From Siphonodentalium dalli (Eukaryota > Mollusca > Scaphopoda > Gadilida > Siphonodentaliidae), in NCBI GenBank assembly GCA_032622095.1, contig CP136061.1, positions 64,731,127-64,795,126 of the forward strand: 64,000 nucleotides of DNA. The letters run 5' to 3'. The translations under genes and the position numbers were made by a program. Numbering within the stretch: the stretch's first letter is position 1; every line of letters starts with the position of its first letter. This document shows, in pieces, positions 33,841 to 44,976 of this stretch. Under the pieces are notes generated by a model that was given only the letters and a program-made list of their open reading frames with translations, was not told the DNA's origin and did not search any database.

Positions 33841-35075
33841 AAAGAGATGCTTAAAGTTTAAACTGAGAACACAGTGTTAGAATCATGATATATTTAATAG
33901 GTGAGAACGGTAAAACAAATCACCGTTAATGGCATTATTAACAGTTAATCACGTTTAACTTGATCTGTCCATCACAGGAAACATAACTCATACCGTAGAT
34001 GGAAAGTTGGAAACTGTTCAAACATATCCTCTCACTACACTCAGTCACTCTTCTACCTCTGCAGTGTGCCGAGAGCGAATGGGAGATGTTCTTCTTTTCT
34101 TCACTGACCAATTTTATGGACTCACTTAATCCACAGCGCATTAGGCTTCACATGTTTGTCACTTTTGTGTGCAGTCTGTAGATGGCCAGAATTGTATTCT
34201 GACCCGAGTCACAGTGATTGAGGCTGAGCCTGAAGTCGCGGTGATAACTAAATCACTAAATGAGTAAATCAGTGAGTCAGCTTTTAAATGTCCATTTTCT
34301 GATTTCCTTGACCTGACATGCAGTGACAGCTATTAAATTTGGTGAAGTAGAAGGCACAATTTGCCACTTGCAACACCAACCAGTCCAGGTGAAAAAAGAC
34401 TTAACATTTAACAGAACAAGTCAAATCACCGTTAGTGGGGACCACAGACCAGTGACCTTCATTTTCATATTTTTTCAGTCACAGATTCATTTTCATATTT
34501 GTTCAGTCACAGACTCATCATTAATCAGTTTCTTTTCCAACTGACTGAGTTTCATTTTCACTGTTCAACTTCAGAAGTCTGGAATGGAGGCTTCACACAC
34601 AATTTATGCCCAATCGAGTGGCTTATACCCATAAAATTAAGTACGAGAACCACAACTGAAGTTCGAATGGCAAGCGCCAATAACTAATTCCACTGGTCTG
34701 GTCGACGCCATTTTCTGACGAAAATTACGTCATCATTTGCAACGTTGACCTAACTGAAACGGTACGGAATCTGACGAGGTTTGCCGAATGCTTAGCACCT
34801 CGGTCATCTAAATCCACATTAATCTTTTAATTTTAAATTAGGTTGATTTTGTTTTTCAAATTTAATAGTGTTGTTGTTGGGAGGCTGATCGAAGAAGAAA
34901 AATAAATTCGTTTTGTTAATTTGTCAATTCATTTTACAATGGCGGCCGCCACTGGGTCCGAATCGCCCGGATGTAAAAACAATTTTTTCAGGTTGATGGA
35001 GTATAGAAATTAGTGACATCACAACTATACTTGCATCGCTTACGAACCATAAAACAACCTTTGGGTTGTGATTAA
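33840..35075 (+). repeat. ~1.2-kb dispersed repeat, plus-strand copy
   Basis: Its reverse complement is found at 60291-61635. Shared marks are TGATCTGTCCATCACAGGAA (33961-33980), a TGAGTTTCATTTTCACTGTTC block, an ATGGCGGCC block and the end with AACCTTTGGGTTGTGA. It is AT-rich with short frames. One frame conserved in both copies includes TEFHFHCST and WLIPIK. Its class is unknown, and no terminal repeats were seen. Confidence 0.7.
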
Positions 35076-35084
35076 CATTCATGA

Positions 35085-35945
35085 CAAATTTTATGATGAT
35101 CAGACTAAAGGTACGACCTGTAGCCCGTGCTAAAGGATTTAGTCATACAAAGAGTAAAATCCAAGATGGCTGCTGGCGGCCATGTTTTTCAGCCGAATGA
35201 CCCCAAAATGACTCGTTCCCATCTACATGTCATTGTTAACATCCATGACAAATTTCATGATGACCAGACTAAAGGTACGATCTGTAGCCCGTGCTAAAGA
35301 ATTTAGTCATACAAAGAGTAAAATCCAAGATGGCTGCTGGCGGCCATATTTTTTGGCCGAATGACCCCAAAATTTACTCGTTCCCATCTCCAAGTCAATA
35401 TTAACATCCATGACATATTTCATGATGATCAGGCGAAGAGTACGACCTGTGGCCTGTGCTAATGGATTAAATTTTGAATCAAAGATGGCCACTGGCTGCC
35501 ATGTTTTTTGTCCTAATGACCCCAAAATGACTCGTTGCCATCTACATTCCAATTTCAACAGCCATGACAAATTTCATGATGATCAGACAAAAGGTACGAC
35601 CTGTAGCCCGTGCTAAAGGATTTAGTCATACAAAGAGTAAAATCCAAGATGGCAGCTGGCGGTCATGTTTTTTGGCCGAATGACCCAAAAATGACTCTTT
35701 CCCATCTGCATGTCATTGTTAACATTCATGACAAATTTTATGATGATCCGACCAAAGGTACGACCTGTAGCCCTTGCTAAAGGATTTAGTCATGCAAAGA
35801 GTAAAATCCAAGATGGCTGCCGGCGGCCATGTTTTTTGGCCAAACGACCCCAAAATTACTCGTTCCCATCTATATGTCAATATTAACATCCATGACAAAT
35901 TTCATGATGATCTGACAAACAGTACGACCTGTAGCCCGTGCTAAT
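35085..35945. repeat. ~160-bp satellite, left part of an interrupted array
   Basis: Five to six units of the family described at 27290. The array is broken at 35946 by a terminal-inverted-repeat element and resumes at 37414. Confidence 0.9.
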
Positions 35946-37413
35946 ATGGCAAGCCAAGCCGCTATTTAATATTAATTTTACTTAAGTAAAATAAAATTAC
36001 ACTTTATTTTACTTAAGTGAAATAAAATGTCATTTTATTTCACTTAAGTGAGATAACGGTCATTTTTTATTTTACTTAAGTAAAAAAGAATTTTACTTAA
36101 GTAAAATTAACCATGTTTTAACTTAAGTAGAATTCTTTTTTACTTCAGTAAAATAAAAAATGACCTTTATTTTACTTAAGTAAAAAAGAATTCTACTTAA
36201 GTAAAATAATGCGTTAAAGTAAAATAAATGACATCTATGGATGACCGGTAGATGGCGTTTATTTCACTTAAGTGAAATAAAGCGCCCACTATGGGAGTCA
36301 TCTTGCAAACTAACAATTGCTCCCTTGGCACGTGCGCAGGGAGTGCTGTTTCATGTTCGTGAGAGAGTTATCTCCCGTTGTGTATTATGAGTGCATTTGA
36401 GCAACCCAGGTTACAGTCGTAGCTGGCTAGACATGCGCAGTAGAAAGCTACAGAAAGCTGCAGCCGGCCACAGCTGGTGGTCACTAACTATTGTACCGCA
36501 ACTCCGAACTTGGAATGTCGGCATAATGTTGGCATTATGTTGCAATATCAATTCACCAATGGTCTCGCTCGCTGCAGCAAGTACATATGAAGCAATTAAC
36601 ACTCGTACTAAGTCCATGCCTCCATAAATCTGATATTTAAAAGAGTATGATATGTGATTATATCTCGTTCTCAGCACAATAAGCATCAAACACAAACGCA
36701 TCACACATTTTAGCAGTTTTCTCTGATTATTGCGGTAATGGCAGTGGGTGTGGAATGTTCTCAATTTTATTGCATGAGGTTGGTGCTAATCTCATTCTGT
36801 CATCTATATATCATGAAACACTCGCTGTCCTTATAACAAGATCACATGTGGTTTGGTGGGATTTGGCGTTGGTCTCTAAACTGATTGGGGGGAAATCATT
36901 AATAACTCTTAACACCTGGTTGCACTTTATTTTACTTAAGTAAAATAAATGACATATATCGATGACCGGTAGATGGCGTTTATTTCACTTAAGTGAAATA
37001 AACCCAAATGTTCATTTATTTTACTTAAGTAAAAAGAATTTTACTTAAGTTAAATAAAAACTGTGTTTTATATCACTTAAGTAAAATTCTTTTTTACTTA
37101 AGTAAAATTAAAAAAAGGGCGTAACATAATGGTAATTTTATTTCACTTAAGTAAAATTAGTGTGCGTTTTAATTTTACTTAAGTAAAATCAAATGTCATT
37201 TTATTTTACTTAAGTAAAATAAAGTGTCATTTTATTTTACTTAAGTAAAATCAAACCATGTAGATGGCGTTTTATTTCACTTAAGTAAAATAAAATGACA
37301 CTTTATTTTACTTAAGTAAAATAAAATGTCATTTTATTTCACTTAAGTGAAATAAAGTGTCATTTTATTTTACTTAAGTAAAATTAATATTAAATAGCGG
37401 TTTGGCTTGCCAT
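35946..37413. mobile_element. TIR element made of CTTAAG palindromes
   Basis: The ends are inverted repeats, ATGGCAAGCCAAGCCGC on the left and ATGGCAAGCCAAACCGC on the right (reverse complement), extended by CTATTTAATATTAATTTTAC. An 8-bp target duplication flanks it (GTGCTAAT at 35938-35945, ATGCTAAT at 37414-37421, 7 of 8 equal). An uninterrupted satellite unit reads GTGCTAATGG near 35458, the empty site. Both arms consist of about two dozen copies of the palindrome ATTTTACTTAAGTAAAAT or its TTTCACTTAAGTGAAA variant. The middle (36290-36925) is unique, with no recognised gene. Confidence 0.8.
36290..36925. other. Unique core of the CTTAAG element
   Basis: Overlapping frames on both strands (plus 36391-36627, minus 36411-36764) have no recognisable domain. 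The core is slightly GC-richer than the arms. It may be captured host DNA or the remains of the parent element. Confidence 0.4.
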
Positions 37414-37640
37414 ATGCTAATGGATTGAATTTTGAAATCCAAGATGGCCGCAAAAGAATCGTTCCAGTCTAAATGTTGATGTCAACAGCTATGACAAATT
37501 TCATAATGATCCGACCAAAGGTACGACCTGTAGCCTGTATTGTTGACGCCTCACACACGCACACACGCATAGACGCACACACGGACGACGGATACCAAGC
37601 CATGGCATTAGCTCAAACTTTACAAAGAAAAGTTGAGCCA
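37414..37640. repeat. ~160-bp satellite, right part, with CA-rich end and hairpin
   Basis: The array interrupted at 35946 continues, then ends in a CACACACG-rich run (37548-37585) and the hairpin-like TAGCTCAAACTTTAC / AAAAGTTGAGCC. The array at 27290-28830 ends in the same way, so this is a fixed 3' end of the family. Confidence 0.8.
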
Positions 37641-38688
37641 AAAAGCCCACTACATATTTCCTTATATCTCACTAGGGATGAATATGTGCGTGCTTCAAGG
37701 GATACTTGGCATCGTGCCAACAAAATTGCCATGCAGATTAATACTATTTTGAAAACCCATGCATGAGACCAACACCAGATATTGCAAAATGATTGCTTTG
37801 TTCATTAAAGTTTAAATCTTGTCCAACTTCATTGCACTAACAAAAATAGGCACAAAAACAGAGGCAAATTGGGTGATTACATTTTTCATCGCCAGTCAGA
37901 GTGCGCAATACGGACATATAGTGTTGTGAAAAGTCTCAGCCAACACCGTGCGTCTATGCGTTTTGCATTTTTTCAGCTTCTTTTAAAGGTGGATTATCTC
38001 TTTGTAAACATGTATTATATAGTTACCGGGGTATAAAATATTAGATTTGAATCGAAGACTCCTGTCCGGAACTGCTTCTATCGATTAATATTAATTTTAT
38101 TTCAAATATTTTCTGGTCTAAAAAGGTGTGTTTGTTCAGCTAACGAACAATAGTGGTTACTGTTAACAGAGACCAGAAATTTTATTGAACAATTTTGTCA
38201 CAAATAAACTTTAATTATACTCATTATTGCTTATATCTGTGGAATAAAACAATACAAACAATCAATCTGGGACATTTGACTTTCGGCGCATAGCCATAGG
38301 AACATCCCAGTGCTCTATATCGCAATATGGTATCATCCGAATGGTCTGTTCTAAAAATAGACACGTAAACGGTCCCGATTTAATATTCGATATAAATTCA
38401 ATACTAATTGATAGAAGCTTTTCCAGGCAGGGTCTTCAGTTCATAGCTATTTTTTTTTAATTTGTTATTTAAAGAGATAATCCATCTTTAAAGATTTTGA
38501 TTTGTTAAAAATGCATAAAGTTCAGTTTTGTTCATCTGATACAAAAGATCTTCAACTCTATGACTCTTTGTGAATCATATTTATCAAACTCATTTCATAA
38601 AATCTTATATCCCAACATGATTCATTGGAGATCCTCTATCTATACCCTATAAAAACCAAATTAAAATGAATCAAGCATGATAACTTAC
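37641..38688. other. Intron-like DNA without a recognised gene
   Basis: Upstream of the EGF-like exon donor. AT-rich, with no domain, terminal repeat or RNA gene. An inverted pair AAAGGTGGATTATCTC (37985-38000) and GAGATAATCCATCTTT (38475-38490) may mark the ends of a ~500-bp fold-back element. Confidence 0.45.
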
Positions 38689-38844
38689 GGTGTATGCAGC
38701 TTGAATAACGCCTGAAGTATCCTTCATTACATTGACATGTATAGTCATTCTGGTTATCCTCTGATATTTGCCTACAGGCAGTATTAGTTCCAGCACACTG
38801 GGCAGTGAGTCCATTATTGGTGCAGGATTCACCAAAGTTTTTCT
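38689..38844 (-). CDS. EGF-like domain exon (38.7 kb)
   Basis: 156-nt exon, phase 1 at both ends, with CTTCAG acceptor and ACACC|GTAAGT donor. Cysteines are C-x8-C-x6-C-x12-C-x-C-x10-C. It shares the start (NFGESC), AQCAGTNTAC and DYTCQCNEGY core with the downstream exons but is clearly more diverged. It probably represents the neighbouring domain of the ancestral gene and not a recent copy. It lies on the same strand as all the others and about 15 kb upstream in gene sense. The encoded module is extracellular and may bind calcium or partners, but the usual Asp/Asn calcium signature is not evident. Confidence 0.75.
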
Positions 38845-39099
38845 CTGAAGAAAGAATAGAGTTAGAATCATCAATAAAATCTGATATAGATCTAATTAAC
38901 ATAGACTAAATGGGTTAACAGTTCATATAATAAGATTACAACATCTAACTCAGAAGATATAGAATCCTCAACCAGTATTATTCTACCGATTTCATTAGCT
39001 GGTATAAGTGGAAGGAGGAAACTTGGGATATGAAACATATGGTATCATGCAGTCTGATAAGCATATGTGGGTTATCATTAATGCAATTTAGACAGGTTT

Positions 39100-39500
39100 C
39101 AAATTATGTTATTGTCATAAAGATCAGTGATTGGTTTAGGATATGAATAATATGTTTACAACATATGGAATATATTCCATATTCCAAACTTACAGCTATG
39201 CAGTAGATTGGGATATAATGGTTTGTTAAGTTTTCCATCTGTAATCGAACCAGATAGCTTGATGTTTGTTGACAAAGCATTTCTCCATACATATAGATGC
39301 TGAGCATTCTGAATTTGTGCATCCATATGATCGAACCTCTATTTTCTCTGTATAATTTAAATTCCATATATGAACAAGAGCTGTGCTAGCTGTTGTCTGG
39401 TGCATACCGCCAAAGGTCACATGGCCAGACCCTAAGTAGAAGTCACAGGACTGTGATCATTTTCAATCACATCAACAAATCCTTTTTTTTCTCTAAAGCT
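39100..39500. repeat. Diverged local duplication, copy 1
   Basis: It shares ordered blocks with 40450-41490, such as ATTGGTTTAGGATATGAAT, TCCATATTCCAAACT, GGGATATAATGGTTTGTTAA and AGTAGAAGTCACAG. Small minus-strand frames occur in it, but I see no domain. Confidence 0.6.
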
Positions 39501-39519
39501 GCCCTTGTATTGAATATCT

Positions 39520-40200
39520 CCACCCAATTCCATTGAGATCCGATGACTCACGGTTGAGACATTTATGTGGACAGAAACAATATAAAAATTTCTAAATACA
39601 CAAAGAGAAATAACCTTATAATGAAGAATGCAAACAAAACGAATAAAACTTCTTTTGAAGTCCTCATTATGGTGAACATTCATACCAAATTTTATTGAGA
39701 TCTGAAAACCCATGATGGTTGACACTTCATTGAAAGCAATAATTGTAATAGTGAACATTCATGCCAAATTTCATCAGGATCCTGTAACCAATGGCTGAAA
39801 AAGTCAGGCGGATGGGCAAAATAAATCAATATTTTCCAGATAAACCTGGTTAAACAAAGATGAATAATTTAGAACAGAGAATGCAAACAACACCGTTTGA
39901 TACTTCGTTGAAAGCCCTAATGATGATAAACATCCATACCAAATATCATCAAGATCTAATAACCAATAGCTATGATACTCAGGTAGACGGACAAAAAGTC
40001 CACATTTCCAGATAAATAAAGACGAAAAACTCTTAAAGAGTGGAAAACCACCGCCAAAAAATAACCGATTGAACACTCAATCCTCTACATGTCCTCATAA
40101 TAGTGGTGAACATCCGTATGAAATTTCATTGAGATCTGATAACCTGTGGTTGAGATATCTGCTCAGATAGACGAACAGACCGACAGATGGATGACACTAC
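39520..40200. repeat. Degenerate tandem repeat, GAACATTCATACCAAATTT type
   Basis: About four blocks (near 39670, 39750, 39920 and 40100) repeat a GTGAACATTCATACC / AAATTTCAT / GAGATCTGATAACC pattern with poor conservation. It resembles the logic of the ~160-bp satellite but is a different sequence. No gene. Confidence 0.55.
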
Positions 40201-40449
40201 ACTAATTCAAGAATTATGAGCACAAATTGTTATGGGATAATTATTCTGATGCTCTTAAGTTTTTTTGTTTGTTTCAAGAGTGAAATAGGTTTGACCATGC
40301 AGTCAGGGGGGGGGGGGAATAAGTTTTTGAGAATTAAAGTAGAAATTATCTTGCAACTAAGAATAAAAAAAAGAAACGTAGAGCTACGTACAATACGCAA
40401 ATAGAAATCAACATGTAATCATGTAACACAAACAAAGCGAAGAAAACAG

Positions 40450-41490
40450 TGAGTAAAACATAATATTGCCATAAAGATTGACGATTGGTTTATGATATGA
40501 ATATTACATAACGAAATACAGCCAGACTATATTCCATATTCCAAACTCGGACTTCTAAACTTACAGTACATTGGGAATGAGATATAATGGTTTGTTAAAC
40601 TTTGCATCTGTAAACAAATCAGATTAGTTAAATATTCCCCAACAATGCATTTCTCCAGGGAATAGCTAAACACATCTTAGGGAGTGATTTCAGCAGTTTG
40701 TTTTTATCAAGTCTTTGATGTCACACATGACTGTATGAACTGAAAATGATAATTTCTCTATCCCCTTCTGGATGATAACGATATTTATTATATCCTAAGC
40801 TATCAAATAGTAGTATTTTTGCATCAGATAAAAACCATTATTCGTCTAGTGAGATATCGATATCTCACTCTTATCCATCCGCACTAAAATTAAAAGTGAT
40901 TCGGTTCCAGGCGGAAGACTGTGCTAAAAGTCCCTGAGTGTTCAGGTTGAATAATATGCGATCAATTAAATTTTTTTGGAAAACATACTATGATGTTAGC
41001 CCCTTTATCCCTCAACCAATCTTTCTGGAAGATTTTTATATGCACAAGCTCATTAACATAGCTGTACTTGGGTATACAAATTTGCACTTTTTACTCTTCT
41101 TTCGAGTTGAGCCATGGGCCAACTGAGCGAAGCATATAATAAACAGAACATCTACACTTTTTGGTTGGATATGGTAATTATCTCATTTGTGATAAAACAA
41201 AAATGAATTTCTACTTGTGGCAGAGTCACTCATGCAACTGAATTTTTTTGTCATCACTCATGAGATAATTCCCATATCCAACCAAAAGGTTTTCTCTGTA
41301 CTTTAAATATAATGGAATTTTCCATATATGAAAAAGAGATGAGCTGTCACCCAATGCACAACCCCATGTGGCATATATATTACCACCTAAGGTGGGCATA
41401 CCCAAAGTAGAAGTCACAGTACTATGACCATTTTCGATCAATCAACAGATTTTTTTTGATTTTTTAAAGCCGTCCTTGTATTGAATATCA
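40450..41490. repeat. Diverged local duplication, copy 2, with insertion
   Basis: Same blocks as 39100-39500, but separated by about 600 extra bases (40640-41290). These include a perfect 22-bp palindrome at 40848-40869 (AGTGAGATATC and its complement) and the hairpin at 41158-41289. Confidence 0.6.
41158..41289. repeat. Inverted repeat / small fold-back element
   Basis: Arms of about 30 bp (TTTTTGGTTGGATATGG... and ...CCATATCCAACCAAAA) surround about 70 bp. The right arm joins directly onto the duplicated sequence, so this may be the end of an inserted fold-back element. Confidence 0.6.
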
Positions 41491-41523
41491 GATTCCCATG
41501 GGTGGTCCAGACTGGTCCAGTTT

Positions 41524-41670
41524 GTTCCAGTCTGTTAGCTTCAATCATGGCAAACATGTTCGGTGATGGTGGGTTCCAGTCTGTTAGCTTCAATCATGGC
41601 AAACATGTTCGGTGATGGTGGGTTCCAGTCTGTTAGCTTCAATCATGGCAAACATGTTCGGTGATGGTGG
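41524..41670. repeat. 49-bp tandem repeat, three copies
   Basis: Exact 49-bp unit beginning GTTCCAGTCTGTTAGCTTCA, with copies at 41524, 41573 and 41622 that are identical or nearly so. Confidence 0.9.
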
Positions 41671-42120
41671 AATTTTGAAGGTTATAATTACCATGCTTTG
41701 GTAAGTTATTCACCCTGGAGTCTTTGTGAAAATATAACAGTACCTATACCAATATGTGTGGAATTCTTAGCAGTACGAAGGTACAGGAGGTCCCTGCATT
41801 TTATTGCAGGCAGAAAATTACAATTCTGGAAAGTTAAGGGTTATATAATCAGCACACCTGTGCTGTTAACATGCAGGCATGACTAGTTGACTGAATTATG
41901 AATGGGCAAAATTGTTTCATGCTATGCTCAACAACCCAATTTAAAAAGGCTATCATGTAATCAGTGCTTTCAAAGTTTAGCACTGAAGAAACCAGCCAGC
42001 ATAGGCTTCCCATCACACACAGCAAAGAGTGTTGCACCAATTCCACACACGTTTACAGCGCCATCAGTCACAATCCATAATGGGTCTTCTCATCAAGGCA
42101 GCACATCAGCTTTATTATTT

Positions 42121-42273
42121 AATAAGTGCTTCTGAATATCTTGAAATTAGGCAACCAGGCAGAACATGAGTGAGAATTTTGTGCGTGCCAATAAATGATC
42201 TTGAAGACTTCCAGCTGTTTCTGGAACTGAAACTGATCCAAGAGCAGCAACTCTATGCGGGCTAGAACATAAC
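42121..42273 (-). pseudogene. Gypsy-type pol remnant, 3' piece
   Basis: Continuation on the minus strand of the reverse transcriptase region at 44151-44560, separated from it by the inserted LINE. An RSFIGTHKILTHVLPGC stretch matches the region after RT in Gypsy-type polymerases that I know. The block at 5481-5712 shows the unbroken arrangement. Confidence 0.6.
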
Positions 42274-44150
42274 ATTTTTTGTTTACTCCCAGAGTGAATC
42301 TATAAGATTCTGTAGATTCATTCTGGGAGTAAACAAAAAAAGCCCCAATATAGGAGTTCAATCTGAGCTAGGAAGGTTCCCAATGTATTTTCAAATAGTC
42401 AGATATCTCATTACATATCTACATCGTCTTCACCATAATGCCAACCCCCTATTACAAGAGGCTTTTCGGGCAACACAGTTAGGTCATAAAAAGGGCATCA
42501 ACACATGGTATTATGACCAAGCCATTTTAGCAGTTATTTGATAGTCAAATTTTAATATGTTATTTTGGTTCTTCATTTTATTTCCTTCTTACACATCAAC
42601 ATTTCTAGGCTAGTATTTACATTCTATTGTTACAACTTTGGCAGATGCATAACACCCCAGGCTCATATAAATTACTCCATTGTATTAGAAGACTATTAAG
42701 GCAATTAACAAATCCTTGGTGACAGCTTACATCACCAATTAACCTACACTGTGTAAATTAGCCACATGGAAGGAGCAATCTATCACCTAACCTCACTGTA
42801 TATAAGTTTGTGTTAAACTATTATTTGTTAATCTGGGAATGCCAATTCACGAATCGATACTCATGTTATAAGGAACACCTATGATATTTGGACTTCGTAA
42901 CTACTTGATTTGATGTACAATAATATTCATATTGCTCGGACACACCAGGATATAGGATATTGAGAATAAAATACTACATCAGCAAGGAACTCGTCTTGTG
43001 TCAGTCTAACATCCCAACAGCAGCATAACCAACCTTTCCCCTGGTTATAGTATTCTACCATGACCTCAATATTACAAAACCTAAAAATGAGAGAACAATT
43101 AAGCCATTCTAAATCTCCCACTCGAGCAAGTTCTGAGAATTACTGATAAACAAATGTATAAAATGTTCAAGAAAGAATGGCACTCTATTCGTGACTCATA
43201 TCTTACAAATGGGGAGGGCAAAATGGACTCATATTTCACTTACAAAAACACATTTAAAAAAGAAGAATATTTAAATCTAGATAACTATGAGTCAAGAAAA
43301 GCTATGTGTCAACTCAGAATTAGTGCTCATAACCTGAGGATAGAGATGGACAGACATAAACCAAAAAACAAAAAACCACCCCGGTCCTTACGATTATGTA
43401 AAGTATGCAATGAGAATAAAATTGAAAATGAATATCATTTTTTGACAGAATGCTCAAGATATCAGAATTCAAGAAAACAACTATATAAAGAAATAGGTTA
43501 TCAGTGTACACATTTCTCAAACCTGAGTAACCAGCAAAAATTTCATTGGCTCATGTCAACTGAAAACATTCACTCACTTAAGATTTAGCACTTAAGCAAT
43601 TTCATTAAGGAAAGCTTTATACTTAGACAAACTGCTTTATCCCAATAATCCAGGGCTGTACATTAAATACCCATATTAAACTTTAAATTTGGAATTACCT
43701 TAACCTTTCTTATTGTCACACTGTATTACTTATCTCTTTTATTCTCATTATTTAGTATGTTTCAAGAATCTAGTCACTTACTTATTTATCACTTAACCCA
43801 TGCTGTGCCATGACTGCCGACTACTCGGACAAAGTCACGCATAGCCAAGGACTATATAGCTACTAGATTAGCTTTTTATACAAACACAAAAGCTAACTCC
43901 ATTCTCAAATGCTACACATATTTAAATCTTTTGGTTTAAAAAAAAAAAAACAACCATTATCTTACTTCAAAGCAAGGGCATAAAAGTTCTCACTAGTTAT
44001 GCAGTCATGGTCACTTTATATGTTTGTATCTGATTATATCTAGCTGTTACACCCTATACTATATGTTTGTTATACTTATAACACTTTGTAACTTACCCAC
44101 TGAGGGCCTTTATTGGTAAATAAACTCTATGCTATTCTTCTATTCTATTC
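42274..44150 (+). mobile_element. LINE 3' fragment inserted in the Gypsy remnant
   Basis: A 1,877-bp insertion bounded by the direct repeat ATAAC (42269-42273 and 44151-44155). The paralogous site near 5630 has ATAAC once and no insertion. It opens with a near-perfect hairpin (42275-42340). Then come decayed coding remains (from about 42369, a RYLITYLHRLHHN-like stretch), the C-terminal frame 43154-43588, and a 3' UTR ending in TATTCTTCTATTCTATTC. A simple-repeat tail of this kind is expected at a LINE 3' end. Confidence 0.75.
43154..43588 (+). pseudogene. LINE C-terminal protein fragment
   Basis: A 144-codon frame with LRISAHNLRIE and a zinc-knuckle-like LCKVCNENKIENEYHFLTEC (C-x2-C...H-x4-C). 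Both are familiar from the C-termini of invertebrate LINE polyproteins. The RT domain is absent because the insertion is 5'-truncated. The ATG is only the first Met in an otherwise internal segment. Not functional alone. Confidence 0.65.
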
Positions 44151-44720
44151 ATAACAAGCCAGATTGGCACTGCCATCCGAACATCACTGTTGTTTTGGGT
44201 GCTAACACAGTTTGACAGGCAGACAGGTTGTATACCACTCTCTTGGAATACCTGTAGATCAACACGTTCCCAGCTTCTAATTAATTCACTGTATGTATTT
44301 CCACCGCAATACAAATCATCAGCTGGTTTTGCCATGACTTCCTCTGCTAGCAGATCTCCGAGTCCGATTATACATGAAATCAGTTCTTCCATAGCAATTT
44401 CAGATCCAGGCATTCCCATAGTACATCGTATATATATTAACACTCAACGAAAAGGTATGATAACACACAGTACTTCTTAGAATAGTGTGATAACAGGATT
44501 TGGAAGAACGCCTGGGCAGATCAGAAGATATATCACATATTTTCACTGTATGATAGTTCTGAGATTTTATTCAACATTTGGCATTAGCGCAGGCTGCGGC
44601 TTGCTGTAACGGCCAATATTGTTAATTCTGTAATTAGACGAAAACCACGTACCATTATTCTTTTTTACAAGAAAGGATGGATTAATATATTCATCAAACA
44701 CACCTAGTTCCTCAGGTCAT
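44151..44720 (-). pseudogene. Gypsy-type pol remnant, reverse transcriptase core
   Basis: Reading the minus strand, a PSFLVKKNNGTW stretch (about 44660-44690) is followed by YSKPQPALMP, a degraded segment, then MGMPGSEIAMEEL and AKPADDLYCGGNTYSEL. The order and motifs match RT of Gypsy-type elements, with ADDLY as the catalytic box. Several frame breaks are present, and part of the palm between the two blocks is missing. The element reads from about 45.8 kb towards 42.1 kb. Confidence 0.65.
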
Positions 44721-44724
44721 TTAA

Positions 44725-44972
44725 CCCTTTACCCAACAGAACGGCCCTGTGCCAATGCATTCTCTTATATATGCGAGGCGACCTATGGTCGACTCGCATA
44801 TATAAGAGAATGCATTGGCACAGGGCATAACTGCATGTAACTATCACAATGTGGTCAAGGAGCCGGTTCCAATGATATCCATATTTGTATGGTTCTATTG
44901 AGACAGACCGAGGATATTTTAGGCTGTTGAAGCTTTATTTGGCCGGTTTTGGCCGGTTTGTTGGGTAAAGGG
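44725..44972. mobile_element. piggyBac-like MITE inside the Gypsy remnant
   Basis: A 248-bp element with perfect ends CCCTTTACCCAACA and their complement, flanked by TTAA at 44721-44724 and 44973-44976. Within it, 44744-44826 forms an 83-nt hairpin with nearly perfect arms (GCCCTGTGCCAATGC... and complement). It splits the Gypsy polymerase between the segment at 44980-45215 and the RT core at 44720. Removing it with one TTAA brings the coding frame back together, which confirms the boundaries. Confidence 0.85.
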
Positions 44973-44976
44973 TTAA

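Noticed and set aside
34499-34687. Carbonic anhydrase exon (FHFH)
   Set aside because: Only a tetrapeptide and weak neighbours match, the frame breaks, and both copies lie in a dispersed repeat. Kept only as a low-scored finding.
41902-42135. Short plus-strand frame over the Gypsy remnant
   Set aside because: It is antisense shadow of the minus-strand polymerase fragment.
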